Assembly (NCBI GenBank): GCA_052400665.1
Contig: JBQTGK010000002.1
DNA: 64,000 nt
Source: JBQTGK01 sp052400665
Lineage (GTDB): Bacteria; Bacteroidota; Bacteroidia; Bacteroidales; Marinifilaceae
Direction: 5' to 3' (one strand)
Part shown: piece by piece, positions 27,383 to 36,488 of the stretch
Position numbering within the stretch: the first letter of the stretch is position 1
Layout: each line of letters begins with the position of its first letter
Notes under the pieces: generated by a model
Told to the model about the DNA's origin: nothing
The model's input: the letters and a program-made list of their open reading frames with translations, nothing else
Database searches by the model: none
Made by a program: the position numbers and the translations under genes

Positions 27383-28474
27383 ATGAAAATATTATTTTTA
27401 ATTGATAGTCTTGGTTCAGGTGGTGCACAGCGTCAAATGACAACTGTTGCCAGTTTACTAAATAAGATAGGCTATGAGGTTTCTTTTTTAGTATACTCTG
27501 AGGGGGATTTTTTCAAACAAAGTTTAAAAGATAATAGTATTCCTATTACAACTATTTCTTCTACTAATATAATCAAGAGAATATTTCGTATTCGTAAGTT
27601 TATTCGTTGTGGTAATTATGATGCTGTGATATCTTTTATGGATACACCTAATTTTTTAAATTGTTTTGCTGCTATTGGTGGCAAAAATTGGAATGTAATT
27701 ACGAGTGAGAGAAGTTCTAAGGAATCTACTTTTAATACTAGAAAGAATAGAATTTTTAATTGGTTTCAGCGATATTCTGACTCCATAGTTTGTAACTCTG
27801 AGAATTCGCGAAAAATGTGGGTAAAATATTATCCTAAATTCAATAAAAAGTTACATGTAATTTATAATACGGTTATATTATCTAAGGTTACCTCTATATA
27901 CACACCTTTGAGAAATGGTAAAATTCATATAGTTGTAGCTGCGAGTTATCAGGGCTTAAAAAATTCTATTGGTTTAATAAGTGCCCTAGCTTTATTGAAT
28001 AGTGGGGAAAGAAAAAGGTTTTCTGTTGATTGGTATGGTAGAAAGAATGTTGATTCTATAGAGGGTATGGGGATTTATGATGATTCAATAGATTTAATTA
28101 AGAATAATAAATTAGGAAATATTATTTCTTTACACGGGCCTACTAACGATATTTATAATAAAATGCATGCGGCTGATTTTGTTGGATTATTTAGCACTGT
28201 TGAGGGGTTACCTAATACTATCTGTGAAAGTATGAGCTTTGGGAAACCAATTATCATGACAAGAGTATCAGATTACAATCAATTTATTGATGATTCTAAT
28301 GGTGTGATTTGTGAGAAAACGACTCCTAATGCAATAGCTGTTGCATTACGAAAATTATTAAATTTAACAGCAGATGATATTTTAAAAATGGGTGAATGTT
28401 CACAAAGGAAATCTAAAGTTTTGTTTAATTCTGAAAAAATAATTGACCTTTGGGAAAATACAATCAATAAATAA
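27383..28474 (+). CDS. glycosyltransferase, GT4-type fold
   Basis: 363 residues from ATG 27383 (MKILFLIDSLGSGGAQRQM). The frame is open 11 codons further upstream, but that part overlaps the previous gene and lacks the conserved N-terminus. The GSGGAQRQ loop near the N-terminus and the C-terminal nucleotide-sugar site VEGLPNTICESMSFGKPII (E-x7-E type) are classic for the GT4 family. It would add a sugar to the lipid-linked repeat unit at the cytoplasmic face. Confidence 0.9.
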   Translation: MKILFLIDSLGSGGAQRQMTTVASLLNKIGYEVSFLVYSEGDFFKQSLKDNSIPITTISSTNIIKRIFRIRKFIRCGNYDAVISFMDTPNFLNCFAAIGGKNWNVITSERSSKESTFNTRKNRIFNWFQRYSDSIVCNSENSRKMWVKYYPKFNKKLHVIYNTVILSKVTSIYTPLRNGKIHIVVAASYQGLKNSIGLISALALLNSGERKRFSVDWYGRKNVDSIEGMGIYDDSIDLIKNNKLGNIISLHGPTNDIYNKMHAADFVGLFSTVEGLPNTICESMSFGKPIIMTRVSDYNQFIDDSNGVICEKTTPNAIAVALRKLLNLTADDILKMGECSQRKSKVLFNSEKIIDLWENTINK

Positions 28475-28486
28475 TATGAAACCATT

Positions 28487-28939
28487 TGCACAAATAATTA
28501 TTCTGATAGGAAATATATATGATAGACTTCTAATGTATGTTTTTAGGAATTCCTTTCAACCAATAGATGAAAATGTTGGTATTTGGATAACATTCAAGTT
28601 TTGTTGCAACTATTAGTCATATTTACATAGGTAATAATGTTGCTTTTGCTCCAAATGTTACAATTAGAGGAGGGGGATCATCGTTATGATATAGTTGGCA
28701 AGTTTATTACTGATTATTTTGTAAAAGATAAAAGGCTCGAAGACGATAAGCCAGTTCATATTGGTGATGGTGTAACTGTGGCTGCAGGTGCAATTGTAAA
28801 TATAGATGTAATACTCTATGCAATAGTTGGAGGATTGCCAGTAAAAAAAATAAAATATCGGACTGTACCAGAACAGATTATGCAACATGAACAACTAATT
28901 TATCCTAAGAGATTACATTTAGAGAAAATTGTACGGTAA
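28487..28939 (+). pseudogene. broken hexapeptide-repeat acetyltransferase
   Basis: Starts as an apparently good gene (MKPFAQIIILIGNIYDRLLM) but runs into frameshifts and stops near 28615. Family-typical segments follow in different frames: SHIYIGNNVAFAPNVTIRGG (28614-28675), then GDHRYDIVGKFITDYFVKDK and KPVHIGDGVTVAAGAIV, ending AIVGGLPVKKIKYR. An intact homologue would be about 190-220 residues and O- or N-acetylate a sugar. The remaining 100-codon frame at 28637-28939 is the tail of this pseudogene and lacks the first half. Confidence 0.75.
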
Positions 28940-28956
28940 CAAATGATAAATAACAA

Positions 28957-30072
28957 ATGATAAATAAAAAACTAAAAGTTTTACTTTGCACTCCACCACC
29001 TGGTGCATCTGGTGGTATCTCGCGTTGGACAGAACATATTTTGGCTTATTATAATAATTTTCAAGAAGATCAACTTGATTTGATTTTATTTCCTATGCCC
29101 CGAAAACATTTTATCGGTTATGTTTCAAAAATGAAAAGAATACGATTGGGGATTATTGATTATTTTCATATTTATGGCCAGTACAAGCAAGTTATCAAAA
29201 ATGAAAAGCCTGATATTTCACACATTGTATCCAGTGGATCATTGAGTTTGCTTAAAGATTTATTATTGTTGAAAGCATCTAGACGCAAAGGCATCCGTAC
29301 GATTGTGCATTTCCGTTTTGGACGTATTCCAGAATTGTGCATCAAACAAAATTGGGAATACAAGCTGTTGCGACAAGTGGTTGGCTTGGCAGATAAAATA
29401 GTGGTAATTGACAAGCAATCGTATATTGCCTTACAAAAAGGAGGCTTCACAAATGTTGTCCTATTGCCTAATCCGCTCGCACCTTTTGTAAACGAATACG
29501 TTGTCGCTCATAAAAATGCAATAAAAGAGGAACGAAAAATTATTTTTGTGGGACAGCTGTTGGAAACAAAGGGCATTTTTGAATTGGTGGAAGTATGTAA
29601 ATCGATTTCTGGTATTCAGCTTAAAATGTTGGGGCATGTAAATGAAAACATGAAAGACCAAATATTTAATTGCCTTGATACTGGCGATAACAGTTGGCTT
29701 GAAATATGTGGTAATCAGCCCTACAACGTTGTTCTGCACGAAATGCTTACGGCCGGTGTATTTGTATTACCTACCTATACCGAGGGGTTTCCAAATGTAA
29801 TTTTAGAAAGTATGGCCTGCGGATGCCCAATTATTACTACAAACGTTGGGGCTATTCCGGAAATGCTAGATATTAAAAATGGGGAAAACCATGGGATTTG
29901 CATTGAGCCAAAAAATAAAGAACAATTGAAAAAAGCAATCTTAAAAATGCTTAATAATCAGGATTATGCAATTAAATGTGGGCAAAATGCTCAAGAACGG
30001 GTAAATTATTTGTATTCGATGCCTATTGTGTGGAAAGAAATGTTGGATATATGGCAATCTGTAGTAGCCTAA
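28957..30072 (+). CDS. glycosyltransferase, GT4-type
   Basis: 371 residues. N-terminal substrate loop PPPGASGGISRWTEHI (about 11-26), inter-domain IIFVGQLLETKGIFELVE, and C-terminal donor site YTEGFPNVILESMACGCPII (E-x7-E). Typical two-Rossmann GT4 enzyme acting on the lipid-linked repeat unit. It is followed by a fossil of a nucleotide-sugar dehydratase gene (30111-30221). Confidence 0.92.
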   Translation: MINKKLKVLLCTPPPGASGGISRWTEHILAYYNNFQEDQLDLILFPMPRKHFIGYVSKMKRIRLGIIDYFHIYGQYKQVIKNEKPDISHIVSSGSLSLLKDLLLLKASRRKGIRTIVHFRFGRIPELCIKQNWEYKLLRQVVGLADKIVVIDKQSYIALQKGGFTNVVLLPNPLAPFVNEYVVAHKNAIKEERKIIFVGQLLETKGIFELVEVCKSISGIQLKMLGHVNENMKDQIFNCLDTGDNSWLEICGNQPYNVVLHEMLTAGVFVLPTYTEGFPNVILESMACGCPIITTNVGAIPEMLDIKNGENHGICIEPKNKEQLKKAILKMLNNQDYAIKCGQNAQERVNYLYSMPIVWKEMLDIWQSVVA

Positions 30073-30110
30073 TTGTAATATTATTATTCAATAACATTAT
30101 AAATAAAAAA

Positions 30111-30221
30111 ATGTTTAAAAACAAAATTCTCCTAATTACCAGTGGTACTGGTTTTTTCGGAAACGCAATACCTAACTGTTTCCTTGTTACCATAATAAAA
30201 GAAAGGACTATTTCAGAATGA
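30111..30221 (+). pseudogene. 5' fossil of a CapE/FnlA/WbjB-type UDP-GlcNAc dehydratase gene
   Basis: 36 codons beginning MFKNKILLITSGTGFFGNAIPN and ending in TGA that overlaps the next ATG. This matches the very conserved start of UDP-GlcNAc 4,6-dehydratase/5-epimerases (normally LLITGGTGSFGNAVLNRFL), with the second Gly and Ser of the NAD loop altered. The remaining roughly 300 residues are missing. It suggests that the ancestral locus carried an L-FucNAc-type pathway. Confidence 0.7.
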
Positions 30222-30958
30222 AAATATCAATTATTACAGTTACTTATAATAGTTCTGCAACTATAGAAGATTGTATTGCTTCAGTAAATAACCAAACATA
30301 TTTGGATATTGAGCACATTATTATTGATGGTGCGTCAAAAGACGATACGGTTAATATAATCGAATCTTTACCCAATCGTGTAAGTAAAATTGTTTCTGAA
30401 CCAGACAAAGGCATTTACGATGCCATGAACAAAGGTATTAATCTAGCGACGGGTGATATTGTAGGCATTTTAAATTCAGACGATTTATTTTATGATAATG
30501 ATGTGCTTCAAAACTTAGTTGATGTGTTTGAATCTGAAGAAATTGATTGTGTATATGGAAATTTAGTGTTTTTTAATTCAGAAGGTAAGATAACTCGTAA
30601 ATGGAAATCTAAGCCGTATGAACAGGGACTTTTTTCTAAGAGTTGGTCTCCTGCACACCCAACTTTTTATTGTAAAAAGGGATTGTATGATAAATATGGC
30701 TTATACAAAATTGATTATAAAATAGCAGCTGACGTAGAGTTAATGCTTCGGTTTTTAGAACTAAATAAAGTGAGATCTAGATTTACTGATAAATATATGG
30801 TTAGAATGCTTACCGGTGGTGTAAGTACACAAGGAATAAAAAGTACTATTATTATTACAAAGGAACTTAGGCGAGCCTTTAAAGAGAATCAGATACCTTT
30901 TAATTTAGTTAGATATCTTTTTTATAAGTTTTTAAAAATTAAAGAGTTTATATCTTAA
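30218..30958 (+). CDS. family 2 glycosyltransferase
   Basis: 246 residues. GT-A features: ISIITVTYNSSATIEDCI (about 3-20), DGASKDDT, the DxD-like NSDDLF (about 87-92), and KIAADVELMLRFLEL (about 168-182). The PDKGIYDAMNKGINLATGD segment is typical of the WcaA/WfgS-like GT2 group in O-antigen loci. It overlaps the fossil upstream by four bases and precedes the epimerase gene by two bases. Confidence 0.9.
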   Translation: MKISIITVTYNSSATIEDCIASVNNQTYLDIEHIIIDGASKDDTVNIIESLPNRVSKIVSEPDKGIYDAMNKGINLATGDIVGILNSDDLFYDNDVLQNLVDVFESEEIDCVYGNLVFFNSEGKITRKWKSKPYEQGLFSKSWSPAHPTFYCKKGLYDKYGLYKIDYKIAADVELMLRFLELNKVRSRFTDKYMVRMLTGGVSTQGIKSTIIITKELRRAFKENQIPFNLVRYLFYKFLKIKEFIS

Positions 30959-30960
30959 TT

Positions 30961-31923
30961 ATGAAAATATTAATCACTGGAATTTCTGGTTTTGTAGGTC
31001 AAAATCTTGTTAAATATTTTTCTCCAAAAAATAATTATACACTTTTGGGTTTAGATATTGTTTTCGATAATATTGAAGGTGTCGAAAAGATTTATTCGTG
31101 GGATAATATAGGAGAAATTAAGGATATTGATGTTGTCATTCATTTGGCAGGTAAGGCTCACGATTTGAAGAATATTTGTGATGAAAAATCCTATTTCGAT
31201 ATTAACTATGGTTTGACGAAGAAAATATATAATTGGTATCAACATTCTTCGGCAACTCAATTTTTTATGATGAGCTCAGTTAAGGCTGTTGCTGACACTG
31301 TTAATGGTGAATTAACAGAAGAGGTTATTCCGAATCCAATTACAGCTTATGGAAAGTCAAAAATAAAAGCAGAGGACTATTTAAATTCAATTGTCTTACC
31401 TGAAAATAAGAATTTATATATTTTTAGACCAGCCATGATTCATGGTCCTGGTAATAAAGGAAATTTAAATTTACTTTATAATTTTGTATCAAAGGGGATT
31501 CCTTGGCCTTTAGCGTCTTTTGAGAATAAGCGTTCATTTGTATCAGTTGAAAATCTTTGTTTTATTTTCAAATCTTTTATTGACAATAATATTAGCTCTG
31601 GGACTTACAATATCGCTGATGAAAAATGGCTTTCAACGAACAAGCTTATTCAGATCATCTCAGAAGGGGTGGGACGTAAACCCCGCTTGTGGTATTTTCC
31701 AAAAGGCTTTGTCAATTTTTTGGCTAAATTTGGTGATGTTTTTCGTTTACCATTAAACACAGAGAGATTGAATAAATTGACTGAAAACTATATTGTTTCT
31801 ACTAAGAAGTTACAACTTGTATTGTGTGCTTCTCTACCAATTGAAGCAGAAGTAGGTATTAAAAAAACAATAGATGGTTTTGTTATAAGATCTAATAAGG
31901 TTGATAAAAAATTAAAAAAATAA
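30961..31923 (+). CDS. SDR nucleotide-sugar epimerase/reductase, WbpV-like
   Basis: 320 residues. NAD motif ITGISGFVGQNL (about 5-16), active-site Ser in MMSSVKAV, catalytic YGKSK (about 138-142), and RPAMIHGPGNKGNLNLL then PWPLASFENKRSFVSVENL. That last pattern is the mark of WbpV/WcaG-like enzymes which reduce UDP-4-keto-6-deoxy-GlcNAc to UDP-QuiNAc (or the FucNAc epimer). It would use the product of the WbpM-like enzyme at 7196. It is followed 4 bp later by gmd. Substrate assignment is inference. Confidence 0.75.
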   Translation: MKILITGISGFVGQNLVKYFSPKNNYTLLGLDIVFDNIEGVEKIYSWDNIGEIKDIDVVIHLAGKAHDLKNICDEKSYFDINYGLTKKIYNWYQHSSATQFFMMSSVKAVADTVNGELTEEVIPNPITAYGKSKIKAEDYLNSIVLPENKNLYIFRPAMIHGPGNKGNLNLLYNFVSKGIPWPLASFENKRSFVSVENLCFIFKSFIDNNISSGTYNIADEKWLSTNKLIQIISEGVGRKPRLWYFPKGFVNFLAKFGDVFRLPLNTERLNKLTENYIVSTKKLQLVLCASLPIEAEVGIKKTIDGFVIRSNKVDKKLKK

Positions 31924-31927
31924 AATA

Positions 31928-33088
31928 ATGTCAAAAAAAGTAGCATTAATTACGGGAGTTACCGGTCAGGACGGAGCTTACCTATCAGAATATTTATTGA
32001 AGCAAGGATATATAGTACATGGCTTGAAGCGTCGTTCTTCACTATTTAATACTGATCGTATTGATCATATCTATCAAGATCCACACGTAGAAGATAGAAA
32101 TTTTATCCTTCATTATGGTGATTTAACGGATTCGATGAATATTACCCGTATCATTCAGGAAGTACAACCAGATGAGATTTACAATTTGGCTGCCATGTCG
32201 CATGTAGCTGTGAGTTTCGAAACACCTGAATATGTTGGGAATGCAGATGGTTTGGGAACCCTTCGTATTTTGGAGGCAGTTCGTTTGTTGGGCTTAACAG
32301 AAAAAACTCGTATTTATCAGGCCTCAACTTCCGAGTTGTATGGTTTGGTTCAGGAAGTTCCTCAAAAGGAAACGACACCTTTCTACCCACGCTCACCTTA
32401 TGCGGTGGCTAAAATGTACGCCTACTGGATTACGGTGAATTACCGTGAGGCTTACAAAATGCATGCATCAAACGGAATTCTGTTTAATCATGAATCACCA
32501 ATTCGTGGAGAAACTTTTGTAACCCGTAAGGTAACCCGTGCCATGAGCCGTATTGCTTTGGGTATGCAGGAGCAAACCTATATGGGAAATTTAAGTTCGA
32601 AACGAGATTGGGGACATGCGAAAGATTACATTCGTGCCATGCACGCCATTCTTCAGCAGGATGAGCCTTCGGATTACGTGATTGCTACGGGAATTACAAC
32701 CAGTATTCGTGATTTTATTTTGTTAGCAGGTAAAGAAGTGGGTTTAAGCATTGAATTCCGAGGTGAAGGAGTAGAGGAAAAAGGACATTTGGTAGCTGTT
32801 GATGAAGCCTTGTTTACCGAAAGAGTAGGAGCACAGTATTTAGAGGCAATCAAAGCACGTGCAGCCAAAGAAGAACAAATCGTAGGAGTTGATCCTCAAT
32901 ATTTCCGTCCAACCGAAGTTGATTTGTTAATTGGTGATCCAACAAAATCGAATACTGTATTGGGTTGGAAACCAGAATACGATTTGGCCGGTTTGGTTGA
33001 AGACATGATGCAATCAGACATCAAATTGTTCAAGAAGGATGCTTACCTGAAAGCGGGTGGTTATCAGGTGATGAATTACTTTGAGTAA
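31928..33088 (+). CDS. gmd: GDP-mannose 4,6-dehydratase
   Basis: 386 residues. Converts GDP-D-mannose to GDP-4-keto-6-deoxymannose, first step to GDP-L-fucose. Seen: ITGVTGQDGAYLSEYLLKQG (NADP site, about 7-26), GLKRRSSLFNTDRIDH, active-site Ser/Thr in QASTSELYG (about 132-140), YAVAK (about 158-162), LFNHESPIRGETFVTRK and KEVGLSIEFRGEGVEEKG. The usual SPRRG is SPIRG here. It lies in the same run as the preceding genes; a repeat element separates it from the next one. Its substrate is supplied by ManC and the product goes to Fcl (35060). Confidence 0.95.
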   Translation: MSKKVALITGVTGQDGAYLSEYLLKQGYIVHGLKRRSSLFNTDRIDHIYQDPHVEDRNFILHYGDLTDSMNITRIIQEVQPDEIYNLAAMSHVAVSFETPEYVGNADGLGTLRILEAVRLLGLTEKTRIYQASTSELYGLVQEVPQKETTPFYPRSPYAVAKMYAYWITVNYREAYKMHASNGILFNHESPIRGETFVTRKVTRAMSRIALGMQEQTYMGNLSSKRDWGHAKDYIRAMHAILQQDEPSDYVIATGITTSIRDFILLAGKEVGLSIEFRGEGVEEKGHLVAVDEALFTERVGAQYLEAIKARAAKEEQIVGVDPQYFRPTEVDLLIGDPTKSNTVLGWKPEYDLAGLVEDMMQSDIKLFKKDAYLKAGGYQVMNYFE

Positions 33089-33094
33089 TTCCTT

Positions 33095-33217
33095 ATTGTC
33101 ATTGCGAGGCTGAAGAATGAAGCCGTGGCAATCTCCCCGAATCGGGTAGTGTAATTAAAGGGAGACTCAATAATCAATAGATTAGCGCAGTCGCTTAGAC
33201 TCCTTCGCAATGACAAT
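33095..33217. repeat. palindromic CATTGCGAGG-type repeat element
   Basis: Inverted arms ATTGTCATTGCGAG (33095) and TTCGCAATGACAAT (33204) enclose the GCCGTGGCAATCTCC block. Single-arm relatives are near 5683, 12106, 33225 and 40620. This is a widespread type of bacterial intergenic repeat. No coding capacity. Confidence 0.8.
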
Positions 33218-33317
33218 CAAAGGCCGTCATTTCGAGGAGGAAGCATGACGACAAAGCAATCTCCCTGCAAAGAGAAATATGATAATGAATTGGGAAGCTC
33301 GAAAAAACAATTGAATA

Positions 33318-34466
33318 ATGAAAAAAAAGGTATTTGTATCAGGCTGTTATGATATGCTTCACAGTGGTCATGTGGCCTTCTTTAAGGAGGCGGCTACTTA
33401 TGGCGATTTGTATGTGGGCATTGGTTCCGATCAAACCATCAGGACGCTGAAAGGTCGGGAGACCATTAACAGTGAGCAGGAGCGCTTGTATATGGTGAAG
33501 TCGATTCGTTTTGTGACCGATGGATGGATCAATAGTGGATCGGATATGATGGATTTTGAGGAGGATGTTAGAAAATTTCGTCCCGATATTTTTCTGGTAA
33601 ATGAGGATGGGAATTCCCCTTCTAAAGCCGCTTTGTGTCGGGAGCTGGGCATTGACTACATCGTACTGAATCGCATTCCTGAATCGGGATTACCTGCGCG
33701 CTCAACCACATCATTGCGAAATGATAGCAAGTGTCAGATTCCCTATCGCCTTGATTTGGCAGGAACCTGGATCGATCAGCCCTATGTTTCTAAATACCAT
33801 CCAGGTTGGGCCATTACCATTTCTTTGGAGCCTATTGTGGAATACAACGAAAGAAGTGGCATGTCTACCTCTACACGGAATGCTGCAAAAAAATTATGGC
33901 CCTTTCAGTTGCCGGCCATGAAAGCTGAAAAGTTGGCCAAACTTCTTTTTCATTTTGAGAATGAACCAGGACGGGTAGAGGTTTCGGGCGCTCAGGATTC
34001 AATTGGCATTTGTATGCCAGGATTGAATCGTCATTATTACAATAAAAAGTATTGGCCAGAGAAAATCGAGTCGGTTCACGATGAGGAGACCCTGAAATGG
34101 CTGGAAGATCGTTTGTATATGGTGATGCTATGGCCCCGTAAAAACGGTTTGAATCTATTAAAGGATACACAGATCAATCCGGATACGGTATCAGAATTGG
34201 CCAATGCAGCGGCTACTTGTTGGGAATCCATATTGCAGAAGAATTTTGCAGCATTTTGTTCTCAGGTCAAGTCTTCTTTTGAAGCTCAGGTAAAAATGTT
34301 TCCACACATGCTGTCGAATGAAATTAAGGAAGTAATTGAATCCTATTCACATAAAGCAAAGGCATGGAAGTTGGCAGGAGCAGGAGGAGGTGGTTACCTC
34401 GTATTGGTATCGGAAGAAGAAATACCTGGAGCCATGAAGATTAAAATTCGCCGAAAAGAATCATAA
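33318..34466 (+). CDS. fusion of a nucleotidyltransferase domain and a GHMP sugar kinase-like domain
   Basis: 382 residues. Residues about 1-135 form a cytidylyltransferase-like domain with the HxGH signature (GCYDMLHSGHVAFFKEA) and a GxGSDxT segment (VGIGSDQTIRTLKG). Residues about 140-382 look like a GHMP kinase: PYRLDLAGTWIDQP (motif 1), a motif-2-like SGMSTSTRNAA, the SGAQDSIG segment found in heptose/fucose-type kinases, and the C-terminal KLAGAGGGGYLVLV (motif 3). The pair could phosphorylate a sugar and activate it to an NDP-sugar. It sits between gmd and fcl, pointing to a fucose- or heptose-related salvage route, but substrate and nucleotide cannot be read from sequence. Distinct from Fkp, which is much longer. 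Confidence 0.78.
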   Translation: MKKKVFVSGCYDMLHSGHVAFFKEAATYGDLYVGIGSDQTIRTLKGRETINSEQERLYMVKSIRFVTDGWINSGSDMMDFEEDVRKFRPDIFLVNEDGNSPSKAALCRELGIDYIVLNRIPESGLPARSTTSLRNDSKCQIPYRLDLAGTWIDQPYVSKYHPGWAITISLEPIVEYNERSGMSTSTRNAAKKLWPFQLPAMKAEKLAKLLFHFENEPGRVEVSGAQDSIGICMPGLNRHYYNKKYWPEKIESVHDEETLKWLEDRLYMVMLWPRKNGLNLLKDTQINPDTVSELANAAATCWESILQKNFAAFCSQVKSSFEAQVKMFPHMLSNEIKEVIESYSHKAKAWKLAGAGGGGYLVLVSEEEIPGAMKIKIRRKES

Positions 34467-35059
34467 GTTTCTATGATTTCCAATATGAGCTCGTGGTAGT
34501 TTGCCCGAATCCCGAAATGTTGGGACCAGCAAAGCTGGAGAAAGGAATAAAAGCAGGAGATGCTGAAACAAGTTCAGCATGACGAATGCTAGCGGTAGGA
34601 TCCGCATCAGAGAAAAGAGCGTAAAGAAAATCTGAATGATTTCGCGTAAAGAAACCTGACTTGTTTGAGGAATGTGAGGCTCTGATTAATTAACAATTAA
34701 AAATGAATAAATAAGAATATAAAAGCCGAAACAGGGCAGCCTGACATGGACAAAGCAGGTGGGGCCCCATAGGAGCAGAAAGCGTTAAGAACAGAATTCC
34801 ATGAGTGAGGAACGAGGGAATATTATTCTGTTTAGCTTTTAAACCGTGATGGGTCACCGATTGTTGCAGTCTTGAACTTTTTGCTTCGTTTTTGGTTCAA
34901 GCCAAAAATGAAGAGCCCCTCCGGCTCGAGGAGAATCTCGAAATGTCGGGACCAGTAAACTCGCGGTGTCCTCCTTCGCTGGCGATCCCGATTTATAGGG
35001 AGATCTCTCCGAAGGTCATGAAAAGTTCGCGTAGAGAGAATAAAAAAATAAAGAATGTA
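34467..35059. repeat. repeat-filled gap including interspersed repeat family D, copy 2 (34741-34933)
   Basis: No gene. Contains a GATGCTGAAACAAGTTCAGC palindrome (34560), then family D blocks (GGTGGGGCCCCATAG, GTGATGGGTCACCGATTG, GAGCCCCTCCGGCTCGAGGAG) and CGAAATGTCGGGACCAG units. The end of the repeat is open in the frame of fcl and artificially extends that gene by 56 codons. Confidence 0.8.
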
Positions 35060-36202
35060 ATGGAAAAGAATTCAAAAATATACGTTGCAGGTCATCGTGG
35101 TTTGGTAGGATCAGCCATTGTAAAGAACTTGCAAGCCAAAGGATATACCAATTTAGTTGCGCGTACCCATGCTGAGCTCGATTTACAGGATCAGCCGGCA
35201 GTACAAGCATTTTTTGATGCCGAGCAACCCGAGTACGTGGTGTTGGCAGCTGCTAAAGTAGGCGGTATCATGGCCAATAGTATCTATCGTGGGCAGTTTA
35301 TCTACGAGAATTTGCAGATGCAGAACAATGTCATTCATCAGAGCTATTTACATGGTGTGAAGAAACTCTTATTTTTGGGATCGACTTGTATCTATCCGAA
35401 GATGGCTCCTCAGCCCATGTCTGAAGATTGTTTGTTGACCGATACCCTGGAGTACACCAATGAGCCTTATGCCATTGCCAAGATTGCAGGTTTAAAAATG
35501 TGTGAGGCTTATAATTTGCAGTATGGCACCAACTATATCTCGGTGATGCCAACCAATTTGTATGGACCCAACGACAATTTTAATTTGGAGACTTCCCATG
35601 TGTTGCCTGCTATGCTTCGTAAAATCCATCTGGCAAAATGCCTGGAAGAGAAGAATTGGGATGGTATTCGTGAAGACCTAAATCGTCGTCCTGTTGAGGG
35701 GGTTGATGGAAATGCAGAAGAAAAGGAAATTATAGAGCTGCTAAATAAGTACGGAGTACAGATGGTAACAGATTGCCACGAGCAGAGCTCTCGCAATGAC
35801 ATCCGTTTGGACTTATGGGGTTCGGGGAAACCAATGCGTGAATTCTTATGGTCGGAAGACATGGCAGATGCTTGTGTATTCCTATTGGAGAACAGAGATT
35901 TTGCAGATGTCATGGAAGAATCACATTCGTGTAATTCATCAAAATTAGCGGAATCTGCGTCGCACGAAGTGCGCAACACTCATATTAACATCGGAACCGG
36001 AAAAGAATTGAGTATTCGTCAATTGGCTGAAACCATACAGAAGGAAATTGGCTTCAAAGGAACCATCGAATTTGATACAACAAAACCTGATGGAACCATG
36101 CGTAAGCTAACGAATCCTTCAAAACTTCACGCTTTAGGCTGGAAACATAGCATTGAATTGGAAGAAGGAATTAAGTTGATGTATGGGCATTATTTGAAAT
36201 AA
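35060..36202 (+). CDS. fcl: GDP-L-fucose synthase
   Basis: 380 residues from ATG 35060 (MEKNSKIYVAGHRGLVGSA). Upstream codons in frame (from 34892) lie in repeat family D and are rejected. It epimerises and reduces GDP-4-keto-6-deoxymannose to GDP-L-fucose. Seen: GHRGLVGSAIVKNL (NADP site), LFLGSTCIYPK (active-site Ser and Cys), YAIAK (about 137-141), MPTNLYGPNDNFN. It is longer than the 310-320 residue E. coli enzyme. An insertion around residues 190-235 is common in Bacteroidota. A second one around 283-307 (SHSCNSSKLAESASHEVR) looks like captured intergenic sequence. Works after Gmd (31928). Confidence 0.93.
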   Translation: MEKNSKIYVAGHRGLVGSAIVKNLQAKGYTNLVARTHAELDLQDQPAVQAFFDAEQPEYVVLAAAKVGGIMANSIYRGQFIYENLQMQNNVIHQSYLHGVKKLLFLGSTCIYPKMAPQPMSEDCLLTDTLEYTNEPYAIAKIAGLKMCEAYNLQYGTNYISVMPTNLYGPNDNFNLETSHVLPAMLRKIHLAKCLEEKNWDGIREDLNRRPVEGVDGNAEEKEIIELLNKYGVQMVTDCHEQSSRNDIRLDLWGSGKPMREFLWSEDMADACVFLLENRDFADVMEESHSCNSSKLAESASHEVRNTHINIGTGKELSIRQLAETIQKEIGFKGTIEFDTTKPDGTMRKLTNPSKLHALGWKHSIELEEGIKLMYGHYLK

Positions 36203-36255
36203 AGTTTTAAAAGTCGAAGAGTTAAAAAGTCTAAAAAAATATTGATATGGCTGAT

Positions 36256-36391
36256 GATAAAAAGTATGCTTTATTTAGCTGAAGACCTTAATTACATTAT
36301 TAATGAAAAAGCTAAGGAGCCAAGAGAGAGAGCAAGTCATCTGTCAGCTGCGATTGCCAACTTGATGAAGTTCTTATGTAAAAAAGAGTAA
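36256..36391 (+). pseudogene. C-terminal fossil of a four-helix-bundle (S23/IVP) gene
   Basis: A frame reading SMLYLAEDLNYIINEKA...IANLMKFLCKKE then TAA matches the C-terminal half of the family represented at 4344. The N-terminal half is missing. A similar remnant lies upstream of the third manC copy (42505-42700), so this leader moved together with manC. The rest of 36203-36488 shows only AT-rich sequence. Confidence 0.55.
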
Positions 36392-36488
36392 TTGACTTTT
36401 CGATTCTTGGACTCTACGCTTGTTTTGATATTTAGTCCATTTAAATAGTAGTGAAATTCGCTGTAATTAGCATCAAATTCGTAATTAT

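Noticed and set aside
28637..28939. A complete 100-residue acetyltransferase
   Set aside because: The first half of the family domain lies upstream in other frames with stops, so this is the tail of a pseudogene.
34892..35059. Extra 56 codons at the start of fcl
   Set aside because: They fall in interspersed repeat family D, and the conserved protein starts at MEKNSKIYVAGHRG (35060).
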